From positions 62,001-126,000 of the forward strand of contig NZ_JRJE01000004.1 in NCBI RefSeq assembly GCF_000763295.1: DNA of 64,000 bases, given 5' to 3'. This DNA is from Thalassospira australica (GTDB lineage: Bacteria; Pseudomonadota; Alphaproteobacteria; Rhodospirillales; Thalassospiraceae). A program made the position numbers and the translations under genes. Below the pieces are notes generated by a model. That model was not told where the DNA came from. It searched no databases and saw nothing but the letters and a program-made list of their open reading frames with translations. Numbering within the stretch: position 1 is the first letter of the stretch; each line of letters opens with the position of its first letter. Shown piece by piece: positions 44,192 through 52,938 of the stretch.

Positions 44192-44914
44192 TTATGAAAA
44201 CAATTCCCTGTTCTCATCGATAATTTGTGGCAACCGTTCCATGGTCCCCGACAAATGCTTTCGCATTTCCATACTTGCCGCATTGCCATCACCGGACTGA
44301 ATGGCAGCGATGATTGCCTTGTGACCTTCAAGAACCGAAACCATCTTACCACCGCGTGGCAAATCAAGCGTCCGCACCCGCGCAAGATGCCCGCTTCGTG
44401 CGGTAATCTGCAGATGCAGATTGGACTGGTTCACACCATTGAAAAGTGCTGCGTGGAAAGTTTCATCAAGCTGCTTGAAAAGATCGATCTGCTCAATATC
44501 GCCAACCAGCGCCTCTTGCATTTTCACAATGCCCTTGGCCTTGACCACCGCAGCTGAATCCTTGGCTTCTGCCAATTGCCGGACCACTTCACATTCCGCG
44601 GCAACACGCAAAAAATGTTCTTCGCGAATGCGCGCAACATCGATCTTGGTCACCACAGTACGCGATTGCGGATAGGACACCACAAGACCATCCTGCTCAA
44701 GACGCATGATCGCTTCGCGCACGGGTGACTGGCTGACATTGAAGCTATCTGCCAGTTCTGCACGCACAAGCGTCGTTTCAGGCGGCAGTGTCAGCGAGAT
44801 GATCCGGTTCCTGACTTCTTCATAAACCAGCGCCGAGGCCGGAACATGGGCGTTGGTTTTTACCCCGCCTTCATGCATGGCAAGCAGCCCGCCCGTAGAT
44901 GTATTCATTTTCAT
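44192..44914 (-). CDS. GntR-family (FCD) regulator, last gene of the TRAP operon
   Basis: 240 residues from ATG 44914, with GAGGAGA upstream. The winged helix is ALVYEEVRNRIISLTLPPETTLVRAELADSFNVSQSPVREAIMRLEQDGLV. The C-terminal FCD domain (FLRVAAECEVVRQLAEA, LDETFHAALF, HKAIIAAIQSGD) usually binds a carboxylate and metal. It lies 50 bp after the TRAP large-subunit gene on the same strand and probably controls transporter expression in response to the transported acid. Confidence 0.93.
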   Translation of the reverse strand: MKMNTSTGGLLAMHEGGVKTNAHVPASALVYEEVRNRIISLTLPPETTLVRAELADSFNVSQSPVREAIMRLEQDGLVVSYPQSRTVVTKIDVARIREEHFLRVAAECEVVRQLAEAKDSAAVVKAKGIVKMQEALVGDIEQIDLFKQLDETFHAALFNGVNQSNLHLQITARSGHLARVRTLDLPRGGKMVSVLEGHKAIIAAIQSGDGNAASMEMRKHLSGTMERLPQIIDENRELFS

Positions 44915-44963
44915 CTGTCTCCTCGGCAAATTTGCAAATGCCTTAATCCGTCTCGAACTTTCA

Positions 44964-46244
44964 TTACATCAATGTATCGGGCAACAACAATGTCAAACCT
45001 GGCACTGCTGCCATCAGTACAAAGAACAGCACCATGGCAATAAAGAATGGAATGGACGCCCGCGCATAGGCCCCTGTTTTGACATCCAAAATCCCGCATA
45101 CCGTAAACATGATCACGCCGACCGGCGGCGTCAAACCACCAAAGTTGATCAATGTGACAATCAGGATGCCCATGTGAACCGGGTCATATCCGGCACTGAC
45201 AAGAACCGGCATGACAATCGGTGTCACCAACAGGATATTGGCCGCCCCCTCAAGGAACATGCCGCTGACCACCAGCACCATGACAACAAGGATCAGAATG
45301 GCGGTTGGGTTTTCGGTAAGCGTGGTGACAAATTCCGTGATTTGCTGTGGGGCGCGTTCGATGGTCATCGCATAGCCAAGAACCGCTGCCATGATGATCA
45401 GCAACATCACCATGCCAAGATCCGAGATCGATCCGGAAACTGCCTCGTAGAACTTTTTGAAATCAAGTTCGCGATAAACAAACATCCCGACACACAGCGC
45501 ATAGAACACAAGGAACGCGCCGGCTTCGGTTGCTGTAAAGATGCCAAACCGGAAACCGACAATCAGGATCACCGGAAATGCCAGCGCCCAAACGCTTTCG
45601 GAAAAACTTGTCCAGAGTTCCTTGCCATTTGGCACTTTTGGCAGATCGGGTTTGTAGCCATTCTTCCTCGCCACCATCCAGGTCGTGATCATCAAAACGA
45701 TGGTCAAAAAGATGCCCGGCAATACACCAGCCAAGAACAGACGCCCGATGGAGACTTCATTGACAAACCCAAACAGGATCAGGCCGATGCTTGGTGGAAT
45801 GGTGGCCGTTATCACCGAACCAAATGCCAGAACTGCTGCTGTGTGTGCCTTGGAATACCCTTGTTTGATCATGCTTGGGCCCAGCAGGCGCGATTCCATC
45901 GAGGCATCGGCCACGGCCGATCCGGAAATACCGCCCATCATGAAGCTCAGCACAATGGAAACCTGTGCCAGACCACCAGCCATCCAGCCGGTTAACAGCC
46001 GGGCGAATTTCACAAGGCGATAGGTAATGCCCGTCACATTCATCAGGTTACCGGCAAGAATAAAGAACGGTACTGCCAGTAGCGGGAAGCTTTGGGTTGC
46101 CGTGACCATTTTCTGAATAACAACGGTTGGCGGCATCGCACCGGTCATGACAAAGACCGGAATGGAAGCAAGGCCAAGAGCAAAGGCAACCGGCATGCCG
46201 ATCACCAAAAAGACCGTAAACAGGCCCGCGATCAGGATAAGCAT
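44964..46244 (-). CDS. dctM: TRAP transporter large permease (DctM)
   Basis: 426 residues, the standard length, with about 12-13 helices. FALGLASIPVFVMTGAMPP, LLAVPFFILAGNLMN, MMGGISGSAVADASMESRLL and GLTPPVGVIMFTVC are DctM landmarks. It is the ion-coupled translocating subunit. Its ATG touches the stop of the small subunit gene (shared position 46244). It belongs to the operon dctP-dctQ-dctM-gntR. Confidence 0.96.
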   Translation of the reverse strand: MLILIAGLFTVFLVIGMPVAFALGLASIPVFVMTGAMPPTVVIQKMVTATQSFPLLAVPFFILAGNLMNVTGITYRLVKFARLLTGWMAGGLAQVSIVLSFMMGGISGSAVADASMESRLLGPSMIKQGYSKAHTAAVLAFGSVITATIPPSIGLILFGFVNEVSIGRLFLAGVLPGIFLTIVLMITTWMVARKNGYKPDLPKVPNGKELWTSFSESVWALAFPVILIVGFRFGIFTATEAGAFLVFYALCVGMFVYRELDFKKFYEAVSGSISDLGMVMLLIIMAAVLGYAMTIERAPQQITEFVTTLTENPTAILILVVMVLVVSGMFLEGAANILLVTPIVMPVLVSAGYDPVHMGILIVTLINFGGLTPPVGVIMFTVCGILDVKTGAYARASIPFFIAMVLFFVLMAAVPGLTLLLPDTLM

Positions 46245-46696
46245 CAGTTTGCCCCCCTATGACGCAGTCGGCGAACAAGCTGTGCGATCATGGTGCGCAT
46301 CATTAAAAGGATACCCACCACCATTGACGCATGAATGTAGGACGCATTGATCTGTGCAGCCCCCACCAGACGCGGATGCATCAAAATCATATTTCCCCAA
46401 GCGTAGTAAAGCAGAAAGGCAAGGAAGCCGATGATGACAAGGATGTTGAAAATCTCGACCAGATACGCCGCACCTGGCGACAGCACTTCCTTGATGATCT
46501 GAAGCCCGAAATGGCGGTCATCCTGCATCGCAATGTCGGCTGCAAGCATGCACAACCAGGCAAAGATCAGTTGGGCCATCTCGACCGACCAGATGATCGG
46601 CGATCCCATTGCACGGGCGATGGATGCTACCGCAACAAGCAACACAACCGCGACAAGCAGCGCTCCGCCAAAGGCAAACTCAATTCGCTTGAGCAT
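46244..46696 (-). CDS. dctQ: TRAP transporter small permease (DctQ)
   Basis: 150 residues from ATG 46696, or 169 if translation begins at 46753, which lacks support. Four helices are present: LLVAVVLLVAVASIARAMG, LIFAWLCMLAADIAM, FNILVIIGFLAFLLYYAW and SMVVGILLMMRTM. The IWSVEMAQLIFAWL segment is characteristic. It bridges DctM and the binding protein. Confidence 0.94.
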   Translation of the reverse strand: MLKRIEFAFGGALLVAVVLLVAVASIARAMGSPIIWSVEMAQLIFAWLCMLAADIAMQDDRHFGLQIIKEVLSPGAAYLVEIFNILVIIGFLAFLLYYAWGNMILMHPRLVGAAQINASYIHASMVVGILLMMRTMIAQLVRRLRHRGAN

Positions 46697-46784
46697 GTAT
46701 TCAATTCCGTTCTGAAGGTTGAGGTGCGTTGCCTTTTGATTGCAGCAACGCACCTGCTTTAGGCAGTCTTGGAGATATGGAAAT

Positions 46785-47765
46785 TTAGCGACCGAGAACC
46801 TTGTTCACGATCTTTGCTTCTGCTTCGAGATCAAGCATCTGGTAAACTGGCGCGACAGCTTCCTTGAACGGAGCCAGATCGACTTCACTGACGTCAACGC
46901 CGCTGGCGGCAACGTCTGCAAGCGCCTTGTCACCAAGTTCGATGGTCAGACCAGATGCATAACGACCATTTTCAACGGCCAGATCCCGCACGATCTTCTG
47001 GTTTTCAGGGGAAATTTCATCCCAGGCACCGGCACCAACGACAAGGGCGGTGACAAGCTGAATGTGACCAGTCTTGGTAACGTTTTTGATCACTTCGTAA
47101 AGTTTGGCATTCCAGATGGCGGTCGGCTGTGCTTCGGCCGCGTCGATCGTGCCAAGCTGAAGCGCGCTATAGACTTCGCCCCAGGCAATCGGGGTCGGCT
47201 CTGCACCCATTGCGCGGATGGTTTCAATCCAGACCGGTGCACCGATGGTCCGCATACGCACACCCGAAAGATCCGCCGGGCCGGAAATCGGCTTTTGCGT
47301 CAGCGCATGGCGCGCGCCCTGATACCAGTTCGATGCGATCATCACGAGGCCGGATTTCTCGCGCAGTTCTTCACCCCAACCAAGATATTCTTCAGACAGG
47401 GCAAATTTGTCAGCCTGATCATAGGTATCAAACAGGAACGGTGCAGACATGATCGCAAGCGACGGTACAAAACTGGAAAGACGTGCCACATCGGTCACGG
47501 TACCCACAGCAGCACCGGCACGTGCCTGATCAATCATTTCCGTGGTGTCGCCAAGCTGCGAGTTGTGGAAAACCTCGATCACAACGTCACCATTGGTGGC
47601 TTTTTCGACTTCGGCTTTGAACTTTTCAAGTCCCTGCCCCATCGGATCATTCGGTGACAAAACCGTCCCGATGCGCAGCGTTGTTTCCGCCATTACAGGC
47701 GTGGTCGCAGCCAATGCCCCTGCGACAACTGCGCACAGCCCAAGTGTTTTCATGTTGAGTTTCAT
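46785..47765 (-). CDS. dctP: TRAP transporter solute-binding protein (DctP)
   Basis: 326 residues with a signal peptide (LGLCAVVAGALAATTPVMAE). TLRIGTVLSPNDPMGQGLEKFKAEVEKATNG and the motif GVRMRTIGAPVWIETIRAMGAEPTPIAWGEVYSALQLGTIDAAE are typical DctP; the arginine in GVRMRTIG contacts the carboxylate of the ligand. The ligand class is an organic acid (a sugar acid or dicarboxylate); the exact one is unknown. GGGAGGA precedes ATG 47765. It is the first gene of the operon. Confidence 0.95.
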   Translation of the reverse strand: MKLNMKTLGLCAVVAGALAATTPVMAETTLRIGTVLSPNDPMGQGLEKFKAEVEKATNGDVVIEVFHNSQLGDTTEMIDQARAGAAVGTVTDVARLSSFVPSLAIMSAPFLFDTYDQADKFALSEEYLGWGEELREKSGLVMIASNWYQGARHALTQKPISGPADLSGVRMRTIGAPVWIETIRAMGAEPTPIAWGEVYSALQLGTIDAAEAQPTAIWNAKLYEVIKNVTKTGHIQLVTALVVGAGAWDEISPENQKIVRDLAVENGRYASGLTIELGDKALADVAASGVDVSEVDLAPFKEAVAPVYQMLDLEAEAKIVNKVLGR

Positions 47766-48137
47766 TTTGGATTTCCTCCCGTTGGATTGGTTCTTGTTAA
47801 ATTGATATTTCAGTTGATTTGAAATTCTAGATATCTCGCCTTAATATTGTCAACGGATTTCTCAACCCAATAAAATCATTTAATATTATATAGTTACTTT
47901 AATTTTTTGCCGGCCGCCCTGTGCTTGACGCGCAACCTTCGCGCCATAACAGGTCGAAAAACCATTTTCATAGTCGCGGCAAAACACAAGCGATCACACG
48001 GTGACGACACAGTTGTGCGTCATCACAAAGGATGTGTTTGTGTGTGTGGGGGGGGGGAAAGATTTGATGATTTTCCGACCCGGAAATGGGAACGCGACCG
48101 TCTTCCAGAGGCAAATGCCACCTAGAGAAAGATTGCG
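47766..48137. other. Intergenic region between dctP and the AraC gene
   Basis: 372 bp without a gene. ATTTCA-N7-TGAAAT (47807-47825), inside a wider GATAT...ATATC, is a possible GntR operator in front of dctP. A G10 run at 48048-48057 follows a TGTG stretch. Confidence 0.5.
48048..48057. repeat. Poly-G tract, ten bases
   Basis: A run of ten G directly after TGTGTGTG, 81 bp downstream of the AraC gene stop. Such tracts change length by slippage; here it lies outside coding sequence. Confidence 0.7.
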
Positions 48138-49049
48138 TTAGCGCGCGATATCGCGATATTTCGCCGGGGTCAGGCCGGTAAAGCGGTTAAAGCGGGTGGT
48201 GAGATGGGCCTGACTGGAGAAACCGGTCGCAAAGGCAATCTCGGCAACGGAACTGCTCCCGTCACGCAGCATTTGCATGGCCCTTTCTATGCGCCGCCGC
48301 AGAACGCATTGATGCGGTGTTTCGCCCACGGTTTTGCGAAACATCCGGGCAAAGTGATAGGCCGACAGATCAGCGACATCTGCCAATTCTTCGATCGTAA
48401 GTGGCAGATCAAGGTTGGCGTCAATGAAATCAAACACCCGACGCTTGATTGCCGGAGACAACCCGCCGCGCACCTTGATCCCCAAATCGCGCCGCGATGA
48501 ATAGCTGCGCAGCATATGGCCCATCAAAAGCTGCCCGGCGTTGGACATCGCCATGCGATCTGCCGGAGCATTCCAGTCAAGCGGCAACATGGCGCAACGC
48601 ACGGTTTTCTCAATCAGCGGATCAAGGAAAAAGGTCTTTTCAGGCACTTCGACCGCATTGGGTTCGACATCGAAGACCTCGACCACTGACCGTTCCCAGG
48701 CCGCATGGGGGATATACAGATGAAAGAGTTCCACCTCGCCCTGGACGACCCAATCCGATGTCAGGTGGGCCGGCATCAAACAACAGCGTCCGGGGCCCCC
48801 GCCGCTCATCGGGTCTGCGCCGATTTTCCGCTGGATACCGGTGCCGCCATTTACGTAAAGACTGATGGTGTGATGGTTCGGGTCGGTATAGCGCGTCATC
48901 ACGTCGGCCTTGCGCCGCCAGTGGGCCGCCGAAATGCTGTCACCAAAGTCCCCGGCGCGCAGCAGATTTGCATCCCCAATCAATTGATTGAAGACTTCAA
49001 ACTTCTGATACCGCCCGTTGGGCTGAAAGAATGATCCGAACTGTGACAT
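48138..49049 (-). CDS. AraC-family transcriptional regulator
   Basis: 303 residues. The C-terminal double helix-turn-helix (LPLTIEELADVADLSAYHFARMFRKTVGETPHQCVLRRRIERAMQML and SVAEIAFATGFSSQAHLTTRFNRFTGLTPAKYRD) is clear. The N-terminal 180 residues hold an effector or oligomerisation domain of unknown ligand. It stands upstream of the TRAP operon in the same direction, so it could act on that system, but the large gap makes this uncertain. Confidence 0.92.
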   Translation of the reverse strand: MSQFGSFFQPNGRYQKFEVFNQLIGDANLLRAGDFGDSISAAHWRRKADVMTRYTDPNHHTISLYVNGGTGIQRKIGADPMSGGGPGRCCLMPAHLTSDWVVQGEVELFHLYIPHAAWERSVVEVFDVEPNAVEVPEKTFFLDPLIEKTVRCAMLPLDWNAPADRMAMSNAGQLLMGHMLRSYSSRRDLGIKVRGGLSPAIKRRVFDFIDANLDLPLTIEELADVADLSAYHFARMFRKTVGETPHQCVLRRRIERAMQMLRDGSSSVAEIAFATGFSSQAHLTTRFNRFTGLTPAKYRDIAR

Positions 49050-49281
49050 GACCTGTTACCGACATTAACCAGCCTGATCATCGCACCGCACACCAAATTT
49101 GCAAAGCGATCCAAATGCAATGCAGCCCCGATTTGCGCAAGAATGTGAAAAGACCAAGCCCCCGCCGCGCTGCCAGACAATATTCCGATCATTGATCTGA
49201 AATCAGAAACCGAATGACCAAATACAATATTGGCAAGAACGACGGGGAATGGCTTTGAAAAAGCGTGATAGTGTCCGCCCA

Positions 49282-49608
49282 TCAAGATGGCTTGCCCGGC
49301 GGTGACGGCCAATTAAGAACCAACCCCGAAAGCACATCTCCGGTTTGGGCAAATTCACCGGCATGATCACGGCGGCAATCATGAAGTTCCGCCACCGTTA
49401 GGTTTGAAATATCTCGCATCGTCTGCGCATTGGACGCCGATCCTGCGTCATGCGCCTTCATCGCGTGACGTTCTTCGTGCCATGCTTCCATGGCAGCACG
49501 CAAATGCCCGACGAGGCCAAGCGGTGCAGATGAAAGTTCCGCGCCCCGGTCGGAACCATGGAGCAGAACGGTGCGTGGGTCGTGCTCATAAGATATGACT
49601 GACTTCAT
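49282..49608 (-). CDS. Small hypothetical protein divergent from a LysR gene
   Basis: 108 residues from ATG 49608, with GGAGA eight bases before. Sequence begins MKSVISYEHDPRTVLLHGSDRG; it is rich in His, Asp and Arg and contains AMEAWHEERHAMKAHDAG and VAELHDCRRDHAGEFAQ, an amphipathic or metal-binding-like pattern. No family is recognised. It faces away from the LysR gene at 49772 across a gap with repeats, so regulation by that protein is likely. Confidence 0.6.
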   Translation of the reverse strand: MKSVISYEHDPRTVLLHGSDRGAELSSAPLGLVGHLRAAMEAWHEERHAMKAHDAGSASNAQTMRDISNLTVAELHDCRRDHAGEFAQTGDVLSGLVLNWPSPPGKPS

Positions 49609-49650
49609 AATGAGATTCTCCAATCGTTGATTTCAACAGATTGAGCTTTC

Positions 49651-49692
49651 CTCATTGATTAATCAAACGAGAAGATTTAATCTCATTGATTA
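49651..49692. promoter_or_regulatory. Repeated sites in the LysR/hypothetical intergenic region
   Basis: CTCATTGATTA occurs at 49651-49661 and 49682-49692, 31 bp apart (three helical turns). The palindromes TTGATTAATCAA (49655-49666) and AGATTTAATCT (49673-49683) lie in the same stretch. This suits LysR tetramer binding. Confidence 0.6.
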
Positions 49693-49771
49693 GAAAAACT
49701 CATAGAATGGATTTTTTGCCTTTTCACCGGTTCGGGTCAAAAGGTGATCTCCTGATCAAAGAGGCCCGTCG

Positions 49772-50671
49772 ATGAATTCCACTGCCCCTGTCATACATAA
49801 TCTTGACCTTGATCTTGCCCGGACTTTTGTTGCGATCTGCGAAACCGGCAATTTTTCGCGGGCGGCAGAAAAGGTCCATCGAAGTGCGTCTGCCATCAGC
49901 CTGCAGGTCAAAAAACTTGAAGGTACGGTCGGGCGCGAACTGTTCAAACGCGAAACGCGCAAGGTGACGATGACCGAGGATGGCGAGGTGCTTTTGGGCT
50001 ATGCCCGTCGGTTGCTGAAACTGAACGACGAAGCAATGTCGCATTTTCATGCCCCGGCTTTTTCGGGCACAGTGCGGCTGGGCGCGCCCAATGACACCGG
50101 CATTATCGCAACACCTGAAATTCTGCGGCGCTTTGCTGATAGCCACCCCCACGTCAATGTCGAAGTCCGCCTTGGCCCGACACGCGATTTGCGACAGCGA
50201 ATCGCCAGGGGTGAACTTGATATTGCGATTTTCAGTTATGACCCGGAACTTGATAGCTCCCCTCCTATTCATTCCGAACCTCTGGTCTGGCTGGGGGCAC
50301 GCAATGGTACGGCATATGAAAAAACGCCCCTGCCCGTTTCCATGGCCGAACACGGATGTTATTGGCGGACCATTGCGCTTCGGGGGCTTGATGATGCCGG
50401 TGTGAACTATCGCATCGCCTATACCAGCGAATTTTGCCAGGCCCAGATTGCCGCAGTGCGCGCAGACCTTGCGGTTGCCCCTGTCCCGATCAGCGTTATT
50501 TCCGATGAGCTGGTCCACCTTGGCCCGCGTCATGGCCTGCCCGAACTTGGTGAATACAGCATGACACTGGCCAAACGTGACGGGCATGGTGCAATTGAAG
50601 ATGCGCTGGCCGAACATGTTGTCGCCAGTTTCCACAAAATATCTGAACGCGGCATGCGGCTGTTTGCATAA
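49772..50671 (+). CDS. LysR-family transcriptional regulator
   Basis: 299 residues. LDLDLARTFVAICETGNFSRAAEKVHRSASAISLQVKKLEGTVGRELFKRETRKVTMTEDGEVLL is a standard LysR winged helix. The effector domain begins near 90 (FSGTVRLGAPNDTGII). It is divergent from the 108-residue hypothetical gene; the repeats between them are its likely site. It ends 136 bp before livK. Confidence 0.93.
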   Translation: MNSTAPVIHNLDLDLARTFVAICETGNFSRAAEKVHRSASAISLQVKKLEGTVGRELFKRETRKVTMTEDGEVLLGYARRLLKLNDEAMSHFHAPAFSGTVRLGAPNDTGIIATPEILRRFADSHPHVNVEVRLGPTRDLRQRIARGELDIAIFSYDPELDSSPPIHSEPLVWLGARNGTAYEKTPLPVSMAEHGCYWRTIALRGLDDAGVNYRIAYTSEFCQAQIAAVRADLAVAPVPISVISDELVHLGPRHGLPELGEYSMTLAKRDGHGAIEDALAEHVVASFHKISERGMRLFA

Positions 50672-50806
50672 ACACCGGGATTCTGCAGACAAACGGCGAC
50701 ACCAAGGCTGTTTGACAACTGTCGGTTAAGAAGGTGGAAACGTGTTTTCTTTTCTGTATACTGCCCTTCGAATATAAAAGGCCAATAACACAGGGAAGGT
50801 CATACT

Positions 50807-52003
50807 ATGGGAAAACTATCTACCATTCTCCTTTCGGCAGCATTGTCGACGGCTGTCGTCGCTGGCGCAGCCGCTCAGGACCCGGTCAAAATCGGAATGC
50901 TGCAAGGCTTCACCGGCCCGACCGAATCGCTTGTTAAGCCGATGGCTTTGGGCGGTGAGTTGGCCATTCAGGAAGTATCCGACAGCGGTCTTCTGCTTGG
51001 TGGCCGTGAAGTCGTTTCGGTACGCGGTGACAGCACCTGCATCGATGCGGCTGCCGCATCCGCAGCAGCTGATCGTCTGGTGACCTCTGATGGCGTTCAC
51101 GGCATCAACGGGGCAACCTGCTCTGGTGCGACCACAGCCATCCTCAACAACGTTGTCCGTGCAAACGGCGTCGTCATGATCTCGCCGTCGGCAACCTCGC
51201 CGGCACTGACCGAAATCGAAGATGACGGCTACTTCTTCCGCACCGCGCCTTCGGATGCACGTCAGGGCCAGATCCTTGCAGAGATCCTTGATCGTCGCGG
51301 CATCAAATCGGCAGCACTGACCTATACCAACAACGATTATGGTAAAGGCCTTGCAGACGCCATTCAGGCAGCCTACGAAGCAAAAGGTGGCGAAATTACT
51401 GCCGTTGCAGCACATGAAGACGGCAAAGCCGACTACTCTGCTGAGATCGGCACGCTGGCATCTGCCGGTGGTGAAGTTCTGATCGTTGCTGGTTATCTTG
51501 ATCAGGGCGGCAAAGGCATCATCCAGGCATCGCTTGATACCGGTGCGTTCGAAACCTTCATCCTTCCCGATGGCATGGTTGGCGAAGCACTGACCGATAA
51601 CTTCGGCGATGCACTGGACGGTTCCATTGGCACCAACCCGGGCACCGACAGCCCCGGCGCTTCGATGCTGGCTGAATTGGCCAAGGACAAAGGATTTAAG
51701 GGTGATGACCCCTATGTCCCGGAAGCCTATGACGCATCTGCACTGCTGCTGCTTGCCATGCAGTCCGCAGGTTCGACCGACAGCGCGGTTTACAAAGACC
51801 ACGTCCTTAAAGTCGCCAACGCACCGGGCGAAAAAATCTATCCGGGCGAACTGGCCAAGGCGCTTCAGATCCTCGCTGATGGTGGTGAAATCGACTATGT
51901 CGGTGGTACCGCACTTGAGCTGATCGAGCCGGGCGAGTCCGCTGGTAGCTTCCGCGAAACGCAAATCGTCGACGGCGCGTGGAAGACGGAAATGTACCAC
52001 TAA
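50807..52003 (+). CDS. livK: HAAT-family branched-chain amino acid-type binding protein
   Basis: 398 residues with a signal peptide ending AGAAAQ. VKIGMLQGFTGPTESLVKPMALGGELAIQEV and INGATCSGATTAILNNVVRANGVVMISPSATSPALTE are the type I binding-protein fold of Liv proteins; TYTNNDYGKGLADA is conserved. The ligand is likely an amino acid or related amide, not certain to be leucine. The first gene of the transporter; a TATACT element sits at 50757-50762. It is separated from livG by 152 bp with a hairpin. Confidence 0.93.
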   Translation: MGKLSTILLSAALSTAVVAGAAAQDPVKIGMLQGFTGPTESLVKPMALGGELAIQEVSDSGLLLGGREVVSVRGDSTCIDAAAASAAADRLVTSDGVHGINGATCSGATTAILNNVVRANGVVMISPSATSPALTEIEDDGYFFRTAPSDARQGQILAEILDRRGIKSAALTYTNNDYGKGLADAIQAAYEAKGGEITAVAAHEDGKADYSAEIGTLASAGGEVLIVAGYLDQGGKGIIQASLDTGAFETFILPDGMVGEALTDNFGDALDGSIGTNPGTDSPGASMLAELAKDKGFKGDDPYVPEAYDASALLLLAMQSAGSTDSAVYKDHVLKVANAPGEKIYPGELAKALQILADGGEIDYVGGTALELIEPGESAGSFRETQIVDGAWKTEMYH

Positions 52004-52033
52004 GCCAATCATTTAATGATGGCTAATAACGCT

Positions 52034-52067
52034 GGAACTGTCAGAGACTTCGGTCTCTGGCAGTTCC
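52034..52067 (+). terminator. Long UUCG-capped hairpin between livK and livG
   Basis: GGAACTGTCAGAGAC and GTCTCTGGCAGTTCC form a 15-bp stem (one G-T pair) with a TTCG loop closed by C-G. No T-run follows, so it is more likely to stabilise the livK message or attenuate than to end transcription fully. Confidence 0.8.
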
Positions 52068-52155
52068 TCTATTACCGGGCCTTCATTGAGGAAACCCGGT
52101 GAGGTACACGGGACTGACCACGTAATCAGTCCATGACAAAGGTCGAAAATTTCGA

Positions 52156-52938
52156 ATGATAAGGGTCGAAAACATCGCCAAGAATTTTGGCGGTATTCAG
52201 GCGGTCGATGGCGTATCGCTATCGATCGAAAAAGGCTCCATAACCGGTCTGATCGGGCCGAACGGTGCTGGAAAAACAACGCTGTTCAATATTATTGCAG
52301 GCGTTTTTCCGCCGTCGTCCGGGCAGATATTCCTTGATGGCGAAGATGTCACCCGGCTGGAACCGCACGAGCTTTTCCACAAGGGGTTGTTGCGCACCTT
52401 CCAGATCGCGCACGAATTCTCGACGTTGAGTGTTCTTGACAACCTGATGGTTGTCCCCGGGGAACAACCGGGCGAACAGCTGCGCCATAGCTGGTTCAAT
52501 TTCTCCCGCGTGAAGGAAATCGAAGCAAAAAACTACGAGCGTGCGCTCGAAGTGATCGATTTTCTTGAGATTGATCACATCAAGGATGAACTGGCTGGCA
52601 ACCTTTCGGGGGGGCAAAAAAAGCTTCTGGAGCTGGGCCGCACCATGATGGTGGAGCCCAAGATCGTCTTTCTTGACGAGGTTGGCGCGGGCGTGAACCG
52701 TACGCTTCTCAATACCATTGGCACTTCAATCAAGCGCCTTAACGAGGAACGCGGCTATACGTTTTGCCTGATCGAGCATGACATGGATTTCATCGCACGC
52801 CTGTGTGATCCCGTCATCGTCATGGCAGAAGGCAAGCTTCTGACCCAGGGCACGATTGAAGAGGTCAAGAACAACGAGGAGGTCATCGAGGCCTATCTCG
52901 GTACGGGTCGCAAGCATGAACGGAAGGCGCCAGCATGA
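52156..52938 (+). CDS. livG: HAAT transporter ATPase LivG
   Basis: 260 residues with Walker A GPNGAGKTTLFN, Q-loop in LLRTFQIAHEF, signature LSGGQKKLLELG and Walker B VFLDEVGAGVN. The last reads DEVGAGVN where LivG normally has DEPAAGLN; Asp and Glu are kept. The C-terminal tail EVKNNEEVIEAYLG is typical of LivG. It provides ATP hydrolysis for uptake. A tiny upstream frame, MTKVENFE, ends in ATGA over its start. The stop overlaps livF by 4 bp. Confidence 0.95.
   Translation: MIRVENIAKNFGGIQAVDGVSLSIEKGSITGLIGPNGAGKTTLFNIIAGVFPPSSGQIFLDGEDVTRLEPHELFHKGLLRTFQIAHEFSTLSVLDNLMVVPGEQPGEQLRHSWFNFSRVKEIEAKNYERALEVIDFLEIDHIKDELAGNLSGGQKKLLELGRTMMVEPKIVFLDEVGAGVNRTLLNTIGTSIKRLNEERGYTFCLIEHDMDFIARLCDPVIVMAEGKLLTQGTIEEVKNNEEVIEAYLGTGRKHERKAPA

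Noticed and set aside
44853-45995. 380-residue open frame antisense to dctM
   Set aside because: Low-complexity His/Gln/Asp/Lys-rich translation, the usual shadow of a hydrophobic membrane gene.
46740-47657. 305-residue frame antisense to dctP
   Set aside because: Shadow of dctP; no motif, and dctP fits family length and signal peptide.
50816-52012. 398-residue open frame antisense to livK
   Set aside because: It mirrors livK codon structure on the opposite strand, is rich in Cys/Arg/Asp without any domain pattern, and livK is an unmistakable binding protein.
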